64,000 bases of DNA from Phallus indusiatus (lineage: Eukaryota; Basidiomycota; Agaricomycetes; Phallales; Phallaceae), in assembly GCA_027605045.1 (NCBI GenBank), contig JAQFWX010000003.1:2294001-2358000 (forward strand), written 5' to 3'. A program made the translations under genes and the position numbers. This document shows, piece after piece, positions 44,815 through 57,042 of this stretch. The notes beneath the pieces are model-generated. The model worked only from the letters and a program-made list of their open reading frames with translations. It was not told the DNA's origin and searched no databases. Numbering within the stretch: position 1 is the stretch's first letter; the number at the start of each line of letters is the position of its first letter.

Positions 44815-47800
44815 ATGGCAGAAGACACTTCAATTATACCCCCAGTCGCCCCTAAGCACAGTCACAGAACATATCCGACAAGATGGGAAAAAGAAAAGGC
44901 GGCAGCTGACAGCGTGGACGCATTTGATTATCCAAGTGATCCGAAATTCATTGGTCCATGGATTCTAGGAGAGACAGTTGGGAAAGGAGCTAGTGGTAAC
45001 ATTTATCCTCGGTTCATCCGCTTTCGTGTGCTCATCGGAACAGGACGCGTCAAAATAGCAAGACACAGATCCACCGGAATGCTTGCCGCCGTGAAAATTC
45101 TTCCATACAACCTGATGAGCTCTTCATCTTCCAAGAAAGTCGAAAAACATCGAACTAGTGTAGAACGTGAAATTGTGCTAATGAAACTCATGGAGCATCC
45201 AAACATTATGCGCTTGTACGATGTCTGGGAAGGTAAAGGAAACCTGTAAGTGTCTTCAAAACTTGGAAATATTGGTTCCTAACTGTTTTCAGCTATCTTA
45301 TATTGGAATGGGTTGAAGGCGGTGAACTTTTCGATCTTATCGTGGAACGCGGTTGTTTGCCTCATGCGCAAGCGCTGATATACTTCAAACAACTCATTTA
45401 TGGTCTCTCGTATTGTCACGCTTTCTCAATAGCTCATAGAGACTTGAAGCCTGAAAATATCTTAATTCATGGTACGAGCAGCTACTACGTCAAAATCGCC
45501 GATTGGGGAATGGCAACTTTCCAAACACCCTATGCCCAGCTGGAAACGAGTTGCGGATCGCCACACTATGCAAGTCCTGAAGTCATTCGCGGCGAACCCT
45601 ATAATGGCGAAAAGGCTGATGTTTGGAGTGTCGGCGTTGTGTTATATGCTTTGCTTGTTGGAAGACTCCCTTTCGACGATCCCGATGTGCCTCGGCTTTT
45701 GAGTAAAGTTAGATCTGGTTACTTTGAGATTCCAAGTCGTGTTCACGCAGATGCGGCTGATCTTATTCGAAAGATGCTGGTGGTGAATCCTAGCCAACGA
45801 GTCTCCGTACGCAGGTCGAGTAAAAAAACGTGCATATACTAATTGCCTGTTATAGATGGCGGCTATCCTGGAGCATCCTTTCTTTAAACACGATACCCCG
45901 GGAATTTATTACATTCCCCCGCCCTCCCCTTCCAAACTTCAAGTTACCTTTGAATCTGATAAAGACATAGATCCTGATATCTTTGTTAGTCTTCGTGTCA
46001 TTTACGGAAAACATGCCACTGGAGAAGCCATACGGAAAGCTTTACTCTCGGCTAAACCAACCCGCGCCAAGGCTTTTTATACCCTGCTTCTGAAATTTCG
46101 CGAAAGGCGCAAAGAGACTTTTGATGACAGCGATCCCTTCGGTCCAGCGACAGATCTACGTCCGTATTATCCTTCTCGCACTCGAATCTTCGCACTCCAT
46201 GCCCTATCATCGCCCGCAATACCTTCCAATAGTTTACGTCAAAACCTACAGAGACACACTCATACCCGAACTAGATCATCCCCTCCCCGCCAATCACCAC
46301 CTGCTTTAATTCAATCGCGCCTTCCAGTATTGGTTGTCAATAAACGCATGAGCAAAATCGATAAGGCTAGAGGTAATCCGGTTGAGTCAAAAGGTACCTC
46401 TTCCGATGTCACACTCGTTTCAAAGAAGGTTCGCGATCCACATGTCATTACTCAAGCCCGGAATGTGAACGACGAAGTCTCCGCGGATGTTAATGATGGC
46501 ATAAATCAAGGTCTGACGGTTGACGATCAGGGCGAGACTGGTCCGAAACTTCACCAACGAGTCGCAACTGTCAGTTCATATGACGACAAAAATGTGGCTG
46601 ATGCATCGAACCATCATTCTTTTCAGCAAAAATTAAACATATCAAAGCGCACCTCAGATCAAAGGACATGCCAGTTTCGACCATCGACACCTCATGAGAC
46701 CGTTGTTGATGATCCCTTTCTGCCTATCAAAGTTCCCCGCTTGCGTCATCCCAAAGCTCAGCTAGAAATGGAAGAACTGGTGAAGCGGATGAACACGCTG
46801 TGCCTCCAGGACGCCGAATACATGCGCAAAGAAACTTTGGCTGACAACGACGTTTCTGACACTTCCGCCGGGAAAGATTCTGCTCTATCTTCGAAACTTA
46901 AACCAAAGGAAATTGGGTCAGTATCTGAAAAAGAAAACGTTCCTATCAAAGCTTTCGCAAATGAGTTTGGAAGAAAAGTCCCCAATTTCATGTTCAGACG
47001 AGGATCTATGCCCGATAGATGTTCTACCAACGACGATTCAAAGCGAAGTCGGAATGATAGGAGTTTGATGAGAAAGCTTAAGTGTAAGTGCTTTTCTTGA
47101 GTGCGAGTGTCGTATGTTAACTGGATCCTATTGCGCGCAGTCCCAGATTTAGACAATAGCTGGATATCGGCTATGACGACTTCGGATGCTCCCAGTTATT
47201 GTCTTCAGTCTGATGGCTCTCCTACCTCCTCTACACCCCTGTTGACGCCCATTGTGCAAGAATTTCGAGGGTGGTTTTCGAACCTTTTCAATTTCAAGCA
47301 TCCCGTTTATAGAATACACTCTTTTCTCAATTGCGTAGCGTCTAAGGACGAGGTCAAAAGACTGCTGAGCATGCTGAAAATCAATGTCTCAGAAGATCTA
47401 TTCAACTGGAATGTCCTTAAATGCAAAGTAAATTTCGGAATAGGTTTGTCTAAGCCATTGTTCCACTTCTTTTTTTTTTTCTAAAAAAACGTTTTTCTCA
47501 TCATATACAGAGAAAGCTGGTTCTATCTCCCGAAGCTACATTAAATTCAGAATTGAATTTCAGCCTCACAAGCGGGCAAGTAGCGCATCGGAAAATTCAT
47601 CGAGAAATACGAGTGGCTATAGACTATTTCCTCTGCAACAATCCGGGTTCACAACTATTATTACATTCATACCAGAAAGGGGATCTTTGTCCTCTTTTAA
47701 AGCCGTGTGTGAGAAAATACAAGACGAATGGAGGTGCGTTCTTAGACCTGAATTGTTTGATGATCCCCCTTTTTTTGATTTTTAATTTTTATGAAGGTTC

Positions 47801-47911
47801 GACGTTGCTCAGCCAGTCGATGTAGACGTCGAGATGGGAAGAGTACGCTCAAAAGAAATCAATGCTATGGAAGTTGAAAACAGTTTCATGATCGTACAGC
47901 CAGAGATATGA
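44815..47911 (+). CDS. Nim1/Gin4/Hsl1-type Ser/Thr protein kinase
   Basis: Exons 44815..44995, 45044..45245, 45293..45806, 45856..47083, 47141..47443, 47511..47733 and 47797..47911 give 921 aa. The kinase domain (about 45-310) has GKGASGRVKIA, the ATP-binding Lys78, HRDLKPEN (175-182) and SPEVI. The magnesium loop reads Asp-Trp-Gly (197-199) instead of DFG. A ubiquitin-associated-like segment (DIDPDIFVSLRVIYG) follows, then a long Ser-rich region. The C-terminus (YIKFRIEF ... GSLSSFKAVCEKIQDEW) looks like a KA1 membrane-binding domain. These kinases link morphogenesis or nutrition to mitotic entry in yeasts. The first intron is in frame with no stop. Confidence 0.88.
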
Positions 47912-49016
47912 GATTCTAATTTCTTAAATGTCCAATTCGTGTAATTTTTGTATCCTTCTTTTTATAGATCAGCTGACATTGCCGTTCAACTGTTTCCCAT
48001 TGAGATTTGCCGATGATTCTGGCCAAAGGGACGCTCATCAGTATTTACAATAAATTGATTCCGGCGATCCCTGCGCCAGCTACGTTTTGTCCACAGTTTA
48101 AGGACCAACCGCTCCTTTGGACGCGATCGATCTGTGGACACGAATTTACACGATACACGTGCTTTTTATTGTTCTCCGTCATCCCTTTTTTACTTCCTGA
48201 ACTGATGTTTCATTTTACGACCAGATTACAACAGGAGTTTATAGATGTGATGGTAAGTATTAAGCTGGCTTGTTTACTTCTGCAGCGACTCTCAACAACG
48301 TATAATAGCGTATGATATGAATATTTCCCGCTTCCGGGCATGATACGCCGTATATAAGCTCTCAGCCCCGAAGATTATCATCTTTTTGTCATCAAACCCT
48401 ATCCGGGCTAGTTGTGGACAACACCACCAAAGCCGTTGTGCCCAAGTCGTGGCTGTGTGACATGGCGACAAAGGTAAGGAACAAATGCTTATGTATCTGG
48501 GAGAAAGATAGCTCAATTCGGATAAACAAGAGGACCGGCCAAGTATTGCCGACACGTTTTTGTACATTTGTGTCCTTCATCCAAGTTGATCTGATCAGCT
48601 GCGAGGCTGGGCAATTGTGGTGCGGTTACTCGCCTTGGACCGTATGTTATCAACCAACGTGTAACTTTTTCTACTTGTCCACAAAACCAAATCACATGAC
48701 ATCGGCATATCAATTCGGATCTGGCTAGAGTCAATCTGACATTTTTTGTACCAACTGCGCGCGCTCTTTCCCGTGCCGGGAATCGTGTTTAATTAAGTTT
48801 GACTGGTGATTTAAATACGTCCTCGCATTCCACGTCCTAACGAGTTTTCGCCCCCGTTTACAAAAAAAATCTCGCCACAGCCCAAGACGTTTGTGCAATC
48901 CTCTGTCTGTACCTCCCCTTTTCTTTTATTCACAAGACCTGCCATCCTGATCTCATCTACACCCCTTTCAGGCGTTCCTCTTATCAGCCCATTATAACCT
49001 ACCCTCGTTGCCCCTC
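47912..49016. other. Intergenic region
   Basis: About 1.1 kb with short ORFs on both strands and no recognisable product. The part before 49017 is pyrimidine-rich, as in many fungal promoters near the start site. Confidence 0.4.
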
Positions 49017-50338
49017 ATGACTTGCGCTATCCCCATCCCTCTGGAATCGGTTACCTCTCGTCAGTCTACACCAGGATACTTTGACGATTCGATGGACGTC
49101 AGCTATACCGTCTCCGCGAAGAACCAAGGACAGTATCTGAATCCTTATGAACAGATGCCAAACTCAGGATACTTTTTTGATGCTCGTGCCGTAGGAGGTG
49201 GACAACAACAAGTCGCGCTACCATCGCAGAATTTGCCCGGCTATCTCATACCCGGTGCTCCAGCAATGTGCAACCCTTTCGGAAAGGATCAAAGACAGGT
49301 AAGCGGAGAATTCTGTCGCAATTCCCAAACCGTTTGATGCGTATATATATTTTACCAGTTTCGGCCCGTCCTACAGAATACCAATTTCAATTACAACACG
49401 TTTGCGCCTGCTATGCTACAAGCCGATCCCTCTTACGTGTATCAACGCCAGCAGCAGCCTGTCCGCGATGTTTCAAGACACCCAAACAGCCACGCGTTTC
49501 CGATAAATCAAGGGCATGTACCGTCATACCATAATCCAAACTTGCCCCAGCCTCCATATTCTTATGCTCCTATACCATCGCAAAACGTTTATCCGGCGCC
49601 GCTGCGTTCTCCGTGGCCTTATTTATCAAAGGAAGATACATTGCGAGTTATAGAAGCGGCGATTATGATTCAGGCGGCGAGGTTAGATATTGTGATGTCT
49701 AGCGGGCGCTCTTCACCACAAGATATTCAAAATTATTTGCATGCTATCCAGTTGCGCCGTACCATGGCCATGAACCCACATAACTACGTCAGTCCGACTC
49801 AACAGTGGAATAACCCCAATCAAGGTTCGTTCGCTCCATTAAACACAAAGTCTGGGGTATTTATTTCATTCTAGGCTTTTTTTATGGCAACGCACCTCAG
49901 CAGTTTCCGGTTCCACCCCCGCAGTTCCGTTGGCCTGTTCCTCGACATTTACTACAACGCCCGATGTGCCTTTCGTGTCTTGCTCTCGCGAGGTCAAAAA
50001 TGCGCGTTCGCGAATGGCTTGATTCAATTGACATGCTTAAGCTTGAAACAGTCCCAGACGATGACCTCAATGGGTATGAACTCGAAGGCGAGGAGGATGT
50101 GGAGTTCAGCGAGGCGGATGGAAGTGAAGATGAGGAAGATGAGGATTCGGATTCGGATGCAGATGATGATGATGGAAGTGAGGAGGATGAAAGCGAAGAG
50201 GATGGAAACAGCGAAAATGGATTTGAGCATGACAGCGATGAAGATACAAGCGATTGTTCGTTCAAAACCCGTTCTGAAAGAGATTCGGTACGCACAGTAC
50301 CCTCAACGGATGAACGAAAATTAATGGCTCGGCCATAA
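49017..50338 (+). CDS. Uncharacterised low-complexity protein with acidic tail
   Basis: Exons 49017..49298, 49359..49824 and 49875..50338 give 403 aa. The first 250 residues are rich in Pro, Gln, Asn and Tyr (disordered), with one helical island (EDTLRVIEAAIMIQAARLDI). A CLSC pair occurs in exon 3. Next comes a block of about 60 residues made almost wholly of Asp, Glu and Ser. This composition is seen in nuclear or RNA/chromatin-associated proteins, but no domain is recognised. Confidence 0.7.
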
Positions 50339-51315
50339 CTGCCTGCCCACTCAATCTCATGAATGAGTTGTGATGTACCACATGAACCTCAAGAACTTGA
50401 TGCCCTCGAAAATCGATCGTAAATATTTGCTTTGAAATTGCTTTGAAATCTCGCTCTGAACTCGCTTTGAATTTGCTTTGAAATAGTTTTGATATATTGC
50501 TTTGATAATGCTTTGCTTAATTTGTTCCCCTCCAACTGTAGCATGTAGCCCATGGTCGTTGATTCACATAAAGCCCAGTTATTACGTATCAATGTATTAT
50601 TTAATTACTTATATATCTCGTTTAGAATTGTGATCCATTAGAATTAGCCGGGCGTTCACCCCTTTACGTACACATGGTTACGCCACATTGCGTTTTGAGG
50701 GCTATGTATATAATCTTTATGAGAAATATAACTTTTCAAAATATACACGATACAGAACATGTATTTAAGCGTCACTGATACTTGCACCAATACGCCGCTA
50801 TTTTTAATCCATAAGCAAAGCACAAAAAAATATCAGTAATATACATGTTTAAACTGTACATCTCCGATTCGGAGGGTCCGAATTGGCGTTACAGGGTCAA
50901 AAACGGAATTGACAGATTCAGATCACTTTCGAAAAATAAACCTGAACGACCTCGTTACTCCAGGCACTGAAAGTGTGATATCGCGCCAGGAATTGTGTTG
51001 CTAGATTTCAAGGACAGGAAAACTTGAAGGCGACAGAGACCGAAGTAATGAGACAAATGTGCAAAGATAAGCAACAGAGAAGATGCTTTTCGCAGATAAG
51101 ACCCACTGACGTAGCCTTAAAGACGTGTCGGAGTCGCACATCTCTTCTTTGATAACACAATTACGTCTAGAAAATTCGCATCTATTCTGAAAACTGCCAC
51201 ACCTGGTGATTTGACGAATCGAATAGAGGGAGAAACACTAAAAACAAAACAGGAGGTCTTATTTCCATTACAGCGTCAAGGATGATTGATCAAGCTGAAT
51301 GAGGAAGTGCTTGGT
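50339..51315. other. Convergent intergenic region
   Basis: About 1 kb between two 3' ends. A short degenerate tandem array, TTTGAAAT/CGCTTTGAA, runs near 50428-50505 (TTGAAATTGCTTTGAAATC and variants). Otherwise nothing recognised. Confidence 0.45.
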
Positions 51316-52683
51316 TTAATTTTTGATGAAATTAGTGACTAGTTCTACGAATTCATGAGGCCTACAGGGTAAGTATTAGCCACGAAGGTGACATGTGGGT
51401 AGAGGAGTCATCTCACCTTTCCGCATGAACTGTCGAGAGAAAAAAACATGGTAGGTGATCAGCAATTAGGGACGACCACTTTAAGTCAAAACACTTACCC
51501 CAATGACCCGTATCTAATGATTTTATTTCAGAATTAGGAAAAAAGTGCTGTACGAGAGGCGTGTTATGTTTATTGATATATCTGTGGAGCCGCAGTTTCA
51601 CATTTTAAAACAATACACATGTCAAGCTTCGAGGTATACACTAACTTGCTTTTCTCTCCTTTGATGACTAGTGTTTGACCATTCCATTGACGATCGTCTT
51701 GGGTATCGTAAGGGAAATCCCCTAGGTGTTCCAAAGAATCTTTAATCAAATCAACAGGAATTCTGAATCTAACAAATCCGGAATCCCGATCAAAAGTGAT
51801 ATTAGTCAAAAGAAAAGCCCTTATTGAGGTATCCTGATTTATAAATTCGTCAGCGAACGATTATGGATACCCGCGCGTCACTAGCATTGACAAACTCATA
51901 AACAAACTACTGACAGGTTCAATTTCGGCCAGAATTTCATCAGCTTCCTTGCGACTTTTGACTTGTCCATGTTCAATCCGACTCATAGCGTATGTGTATT
52001 CTCTAAAATCTGACGAGAGCGCACCTCTCGCTGGAGCGATATCCGCAACGATTAATTTCGATAGAAGATTCTGTGGTAAGCGCGGGCTGAGAGCAACAGA
52101 CATGACTGCTTTACCGCCCCTGGAATAAACGACACCTGAATCAGATTGAGTTGAAAGTGATGCATTGGATTTTGGATTCACATCGAATGACCGAGGAGTG
52201 ATATGTTGGATAGATCATGTGTTTGGCAAAAATGGACAATATCGTCTGCCATAGCGGTATAGATCATTGGGGATGCATGAGGTGATGTTCCGTGGTTTCG
52301 AAGATCCTTTTTTATATTCAGATGATTGATATGAAAATATCGAAGTGGAAAAGAGACGAACAAGAGAATAGACTGGACAGCCTAGACGAGACGCAAAGGT
52401 TTTTGATAAGGACCTCCAGTTTTGTTTAGAACCGCTGTTTGATTGAGGATTATTCAGAAAAAAAAACTTTTATGGAGTCTGTTCGTTTTACTTACAATAG
52501 TCCATGACAGATCACCAAAGGCCCAATCGATAAATTCTTTCCTGGAAGCTCAGTTTTCTCGTAATGCAGCTCCACCGGCGCTGTGCTGTTTGAGACAAAT
52601 CTTGACTCATAACGGTTCCTTCTCGGGTATAGAATCCGTTTCAACGGAATGGACCGTCTTTGGGCCGAACAAACCAACTGCAT
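51316..52683 (-). CDS. IMO32: Mitochondrial alpha/beta hydrolase, ABHD11/Imo32 type
   Basis: Eight exons (52683..52496, 52434..52362, 52306..52182, 52119..51915, 51833..51646, 51581..51499, 51429..51417, 51361..51316) give 306 aa. Exon 7 is a 13-base microexon. Family motifs: VICHGLFGSKQNWRSLSK (oxyanion region), DLRNHGTSPH, the nucleophile GHSMGG (126-131, Ser128), VVDIAP-like VADIAPARG, and DTGHWVHAERP with catalytic His286. The N-terminus is basic and Ser/Arg-rich, fitting mitochondrial import. The yeast and human relatives are mitochondrial hydrolases. All seven intron phases fit the conserved sequence. Confidence 0.9.
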
Positions 52684-54087
52684 AGTTCACAGCAGAGCAG
52701 AAGTCGAGAAGAAGCAGAAAACAAAAGGACGACGACGACGAGCACTACGCCTTTTCACATGAGTAAAGCCTCTGTTTAAAAACGAACACGAAACTTACAA
52801 GTGTGCTATTCAATTCATTGAAATAATATTATGACGACGGTGACACTGGTTTGTAAAAACGGCGGGTGTGGAGCAGCGGAGCTGAGTCTCAAAAATTATG
52901 GCGTCGTTTGTCGGCATATGCCAAGGCGTCTGCGAGTTTTCGTCTTGACCAATGACCAACGTTTGTCAAGTTAACTACCATTGACTAACTCTTGTGCATC
53001 CACGGCAACTTTAATATCAGCGAGAAAGCTAATAGGGTTGAAGCAGGACGATAGGAACAGCCGAACGAACAAAGAATGGATAAGCAGCAATGACTGGGAT
53101 TGCATAAGGAATAACACAAAATCTTCGTGAGTTTATTCAATTTATTGAGGTGGTCAAAACCCCTACTCATCTGTTCGAATTTCGGTATTTATCGGAAATC
53201 TTAGTGGCTCACCCATTCTCAAGCTAGCTACGAGATCAAGTCCTTGAATAAGTAAAAAAAGGGCCGAATTTTGTAAGATCAAGAGCAAAACAGAAAGACC
53301 AAGTTGTTTGATCGGAGATATCCTATCTATTTAAGGAGTTTTGATGCGATAGAATGTAGGATCGGAGGCTGGTTTTTGAAGAGTCGACATGAGGACTTGC
53401 AAGGTATGGCATACGCAAATGGAACCACTTAGTGAAAGCATCGCTCTACGCAGGTATCTAATCCCAGTGAGATCGATAATAGCTCAGGGAGGAGGGCGGA
53501 AAGAGGGATGTGTTTGGTACCATCTCCCAATCCGCGCGGCGGGCACCCAAGGCCGAGACGTTGAGACGTAGTCAACAATGATGAATTACCCAAAGTAACA
53601 TTTAACTGGAGATTTTCTAAACGAATTGTTGGTAGCCCGGGACTTTTTGACATGCAATGCCAGGCCCATAACACGATGCTGAGAATCTAATTGAAAACCG
53701 GTTCGGCTACCTACGGTTCTATCTCGTTTAGGACACGATTTGGCAAGCTTGAGGAACTCTTGAATGAAAGTCAAAAATCGTTGCTTTGTGGAAGAGTGGT
53801 TTCCCATTGTCTTGCTGCAGTTCATCCCCGATCATTTCTTTGCAGACATATTTCATCGTTTATGCTTGTGAGATCGGAGATCGGAGCTCCCTTTCTTCTT
53901 CCCTTCTTTCTTCCTTTCTTTCTTCCTTCCTTTCTTCCTTCCTTTCTTCTTTCCTTCCTTTCTTTCTTCCTTTCTTCCTTCTGGTTATAAGGACAGTGTG
54001 AGCAAGTAACATAGCTCATCTACATACTCAGCCACTAAATCTTATCTTTCTTTTCTTCCTTTATCGCCTTTCACGTATCTCCTCGTT
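52684..54087. other. Intergenic region with pyrimidine-rich microsatellite
   Basis: No supported gene. Near 53840-53880 a stretch (TTTCATCGTTTATGCTTGTG, then GATCGGAGATCGG) weakly resembles the upstream region shared by the other SET genes. The microsatellite lies between it and the SET gene start. Confidence 0.45.
53884..53985 (+). repeat. CCTT/CTTT microsatellite
   Basis: About 100 bp of almost pure pyrimidine in units of TTCC, TTCT and CTTT, ending at CTTCTGG. It lies about 100 bp upstream of the first SET gene. Confidence 0.9.
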
Positions 54088-54822
54088 ATGCTCACAGAAA
54101 CAACTATGGATTCCACCTCTCTCAAAGAATCTCTCCCTCCTGATTACCATAGGGACTTTACCATCCTATGCGGCGGACGCAATCCCCAATACATAGTGTT
54201 TACAGGTATCTCTTACCTTGACCACAACAATGACAAGAAAATTATCGCTAGCGCGGTGTACAATGTGATACACAAAACCAAGTTCCCTTTGACCCTCCCT
54301 ACCTTGCTGCCTCCCTTACAAACTTCCCCAGCCTATGAGTTGCACGACATTCCAGGAAAAGGAAAAGGCCTGATTGCAGTTCGAGATATTGCTTTTGGCG
54401 AAATCGTCATAGTCGAGCGTCCGATTCTTATATATCCCCGTATGGTACCACTTGACGTAGATTTCGACACAAAACTTCAAATATGCGCGAAGCGAATGAT
54501 GGATTCCAGAGATTGGAACAGGCTCAACGACTTGTCGAATGTTATGGACGACGTTTCAGAATTCGATGGAATCCGAAATACGAATGCATTTAGCATTGAG
54601 CTCCAAAAGGGAAGAGAGTCCTACAGTGGTATTTTTCCCGAACTCTCGCGTGTAAATCACAGGTATGTTTTCCTCGCATTGTATTCTCAAAGATTTTATA
54701 TTTATTATTACCGTCCCTCAGCTGTGGACCCAATCTCAGACATATATGGAATCCCCACCTTCTCACTTATTCGGCTCAAGCCGTCCGTCCGATCCGTGCA
54801 GGCCAAGAATTAACCATCTCAT

Positions 54823-54839
54823 ATGTAAACCCATCTTTG
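54823..54839 (+). repeat. Target site duplication, left
   Basis: ATGTAAACCCATCTTTG, identical to 58166-58182; it flanks the retroposon. Confidence 0.95.
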
Positions 54840-55035
54840 TTTTTTTTTTTTTTTTTTTAATGGAGCTAAAGTCTGTAAAGTGTTTGGACATAGTCCAGCA
54901 TTCACGGACAGCTGGTGAATCACGCGTAGTGACCTGGGTGTAGACCGTGGGTGTTCCTATTGTTCTTATGCCAGTGACGTTCGATCAGGGGAAAAATGCA
55001 TTTACGCACACCTCTCGTTGGAGGTAGTGTGGGAC

Positions 55036-57042
55036 TCAGGGCGGACGCCCTTGTGCAATACCCACTAAAAAACCCCTGATGTCGTCGGGCGTCATGTCTT
55101 TGATTCTATCGTTGTGGAGGGCTGGGCCCCATATGGCTTGAACCTTTTTTATCTTTTTTGTTCTTCTTCCGAATTTTGGATTTGTGGCTCGGATGTCGAA
55201 GAGGATGCGTTCTGTAAAAGTTTGGATCCATGAGTTGATGAGTTTTCCTCTTGGCGGTATTTTTTCAGGGTTGGATTCGTGTTCTATTTTCCAGTTGCAG
55301 CGAGTTTTCCAGTGTAGAAATGCCGTTTCAGACATTATGATTGTGTATAGACTAGATTTGCCACCTAATGTTCTATTATTTTCGTTTTTGAAGTTGACGG
55401 CTGTGCTTCCTAGGATGGTGCCGATATTCTTTTCGGGCCAGTCGTAACCGGCGCTCTCCCATAATTTTCTTGTTAGGTCCCATAGGGTCTCATAATTTAT
55501 GGCGTTGCACTCTAGCATGATGTGGAGCATATTTTCTGTGGTGCCGCATGTTTGGCATTGGCCATAGTGGGCTACTTCCGGTATGTATTTCCAGTATTCC
55601 CCTATTTTGTATGCATTGTGCATGGATTTCCAGAGGAAGTGTTGAATTTCCTTGCTTAGGTTTTTGTTTCTGATGGAGAGCCATAGCCGGCTTGAGGTTG
55701 GAGGTTCTCCGGTTGTTATTTCTAGGTTTGTTTTGATTATATCGGCCATGATCTCCGTTTTACGCCTTTCTTCGTAGTTTTTACTCTGAATCAGGGCTTT
55801 GTATATTAGGGCTTGGGAGGCCGTTGCGAGCTTTAGACCTCTTGTCTTATGTGAGGTAGGTACGTCAAGGTTTATTAGGTCTTCGTGGGCTTTTGACAGC
55901 CCCATTGAGGCCAATTCGTCTGCCCCTTCATTACCTTCTATCCCGGAGTGGCCTTTTACTTTTCGGAAGATTGTTATGGCGTTTCGGGATTTTAGCCAGG
56001 CCAGTGTTGCTTGTATGATCTCATTATTTGCACTGTTTGTCCATCCTTCGTCTTCATTCTTTTCAGCGTGTTTGGTTAGTTGATCTATGGCGTATTGTGA
56101 GTCTGTTCTTATTTCCAGGTCTTCGTTTTTTGGAGTCATTTGTAGTAGTTTCAGGATTGCTATTAATTCACCGGCGTTGTTCGTGTTGAATCTTTGGGGT
56201 AGTTTAATTGATGTATTTCTTGGGTCGTTTTCTCCGAACCAGATTCCTCCTGCTGCGGTTGCGTTCTCACATCCGTTCTTTATACATGCCCCGTCGGTAT
56301 ATGCAGTAGTCCTGTTTCGGTTGGGGGGAACCTGGTCTCGTATTAGGTGGGTTGGTGATGGTTCGGTTTTCCTTGTTAGGATTCTGAAGCCCTCGTAAAT
56401 TGATTGTAGGGCTGCGTTATGTCTGAATTGGATTGCTGGTTCTTGATCGCGTTCGTTTTCGGCGTCCATGTGGGGAATTGGGTCGTTTGGCCTTGTGTGG
56501 GGGTTCCACTTTGGTGGTAGTAGGTTGATTATCTCTGATATTGTTTTCCTACAGGAGATGGGATTTTTACATCCTCTGTTTTTTATTTCCCTGCAGGTTG
56601 CGCATCTGCATTTATTGGTTGGTCGGTGGTTCTCTGGGTGTGGGAGGTCAATGTATTCCAGAGCGTCTCTGACGGTGGTGATATGGTGGTGAGTTCTTAG
56701 GCATATTCTAGAGGCGGTGTTCCATTTTAGGTTGTTGTTTTCTAGGCTTATGTGGTACCAGATCGGCATCTCTAGTTTAACGTCTCGTGATATTTCGAGT
56801 CCATCTATGGCCGTGCCGTGTTTATAGGCGGTCAGTATCATTCTTTTAATGTTTCCTGGTATTGTTGAGTAATGGTTTAACTTAGGTTTCCAAGTTTGGA
56901 GGAAAATGTTTTCGGTGGTTTCGGGAATGTCTGTTCTTATGTTTTTCCTGGCGTTTATTGAGATGAGGTCATCCGCAAAGAAGGACCAAGTTGGTCTGGT
57001 TTGATCGCGTTTTAGGTAGCTTTTTAGTTTCATGAGTCCCAA
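55036..57042 (-). CDS. RNase H protein of the retroposon
   Basis: The 668-aa intact ORF has an N-terminal region with a cysteine cluster (CRCATCREIKNRGCKNPISC, about residues 160-180). A type-1 RNase H domain follows (about 245-390): YTDGACIKNGCENATAAGG, the helix with NNAGELIAIL, RTDSQYAID and VKGHSGIEGNEGADELA, so the catalytic Asp-Glu-Asp-Asp set is present. The C-terminal part has a CQTCGTTENMLHIMLEC zinc motif typical of LINE C-termini. An FADD string near residue 23 is not in an RT context. Related fungal proteins are common; whether this one helps its own mobility is unknown. Confidence 0.85.
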   Translation of the reverse strand: MGLMKLKSYLKRDQTRPTWSFFADDLISINARKNIRTDIPETTENIFLQTWKPKLNHYSTIPGNIKRMILTAYKHGTAIDGLEISRDVKLEMPIWYHISLENNNLKWNTASRICLRTHHHITTVRDALEYIDLPHPENHRPTNKCRCATCREIKNRGCKNPISCRKTISEIINLLPPKWNPHTRPNDPIPHMDAENERDQEPAIQFRHNAALQSIYEGFRILTRKTEPSPTHLIRDQVPPNRNRTTAYTDGACIKNGCENATAAGGIWFGENDPRNTSIKLPQRFNTNNAGELIAILKLLQMTPKNEDLEIRTDSQYAIDQLTKHAEKNEDEGWTNSANNEIIQATLAWLKSRNAITIFRKVKGHSGIEGNEGADELASMGLSKAHEDLINLDVPTSHKTRGLKLATASQALIYKALIQSKNYEERRKTEIMADIIKTNLEITTGEPPTSSRLWLSIRNKNLSKEIQHFLWKSMHNAYKIGEYWKYIPEVAHYGQCQTCGTTENMLHIMLECNAINYETLWDLTRKLWESAGYDWPEKNIGTILGSTAVNFKNENNRTLGGKSSLYTIIMSETAFLHWKTRCNWKIEHESNPEKIPPRGKLINSWIQTFTERILFDIRATNPKFGRRTKKIKKVQAIWGPALHNDRIKDMTPDDIRGFLVGIAQGRPP

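Noticed and set aside
50428..50505. TTTGAAAT-type repeats as a minisatellite of interest
   Set aside because: Only a few degenerate units; common in AT-rich 3' flanks.
56950..57000. FADD string near the N-terminus of the retroposon ORF as the RT catalytic motif
   Set aside because: It lies about 23 residues from the start with no fingers or palm sequence before it and no known RT motif after it.
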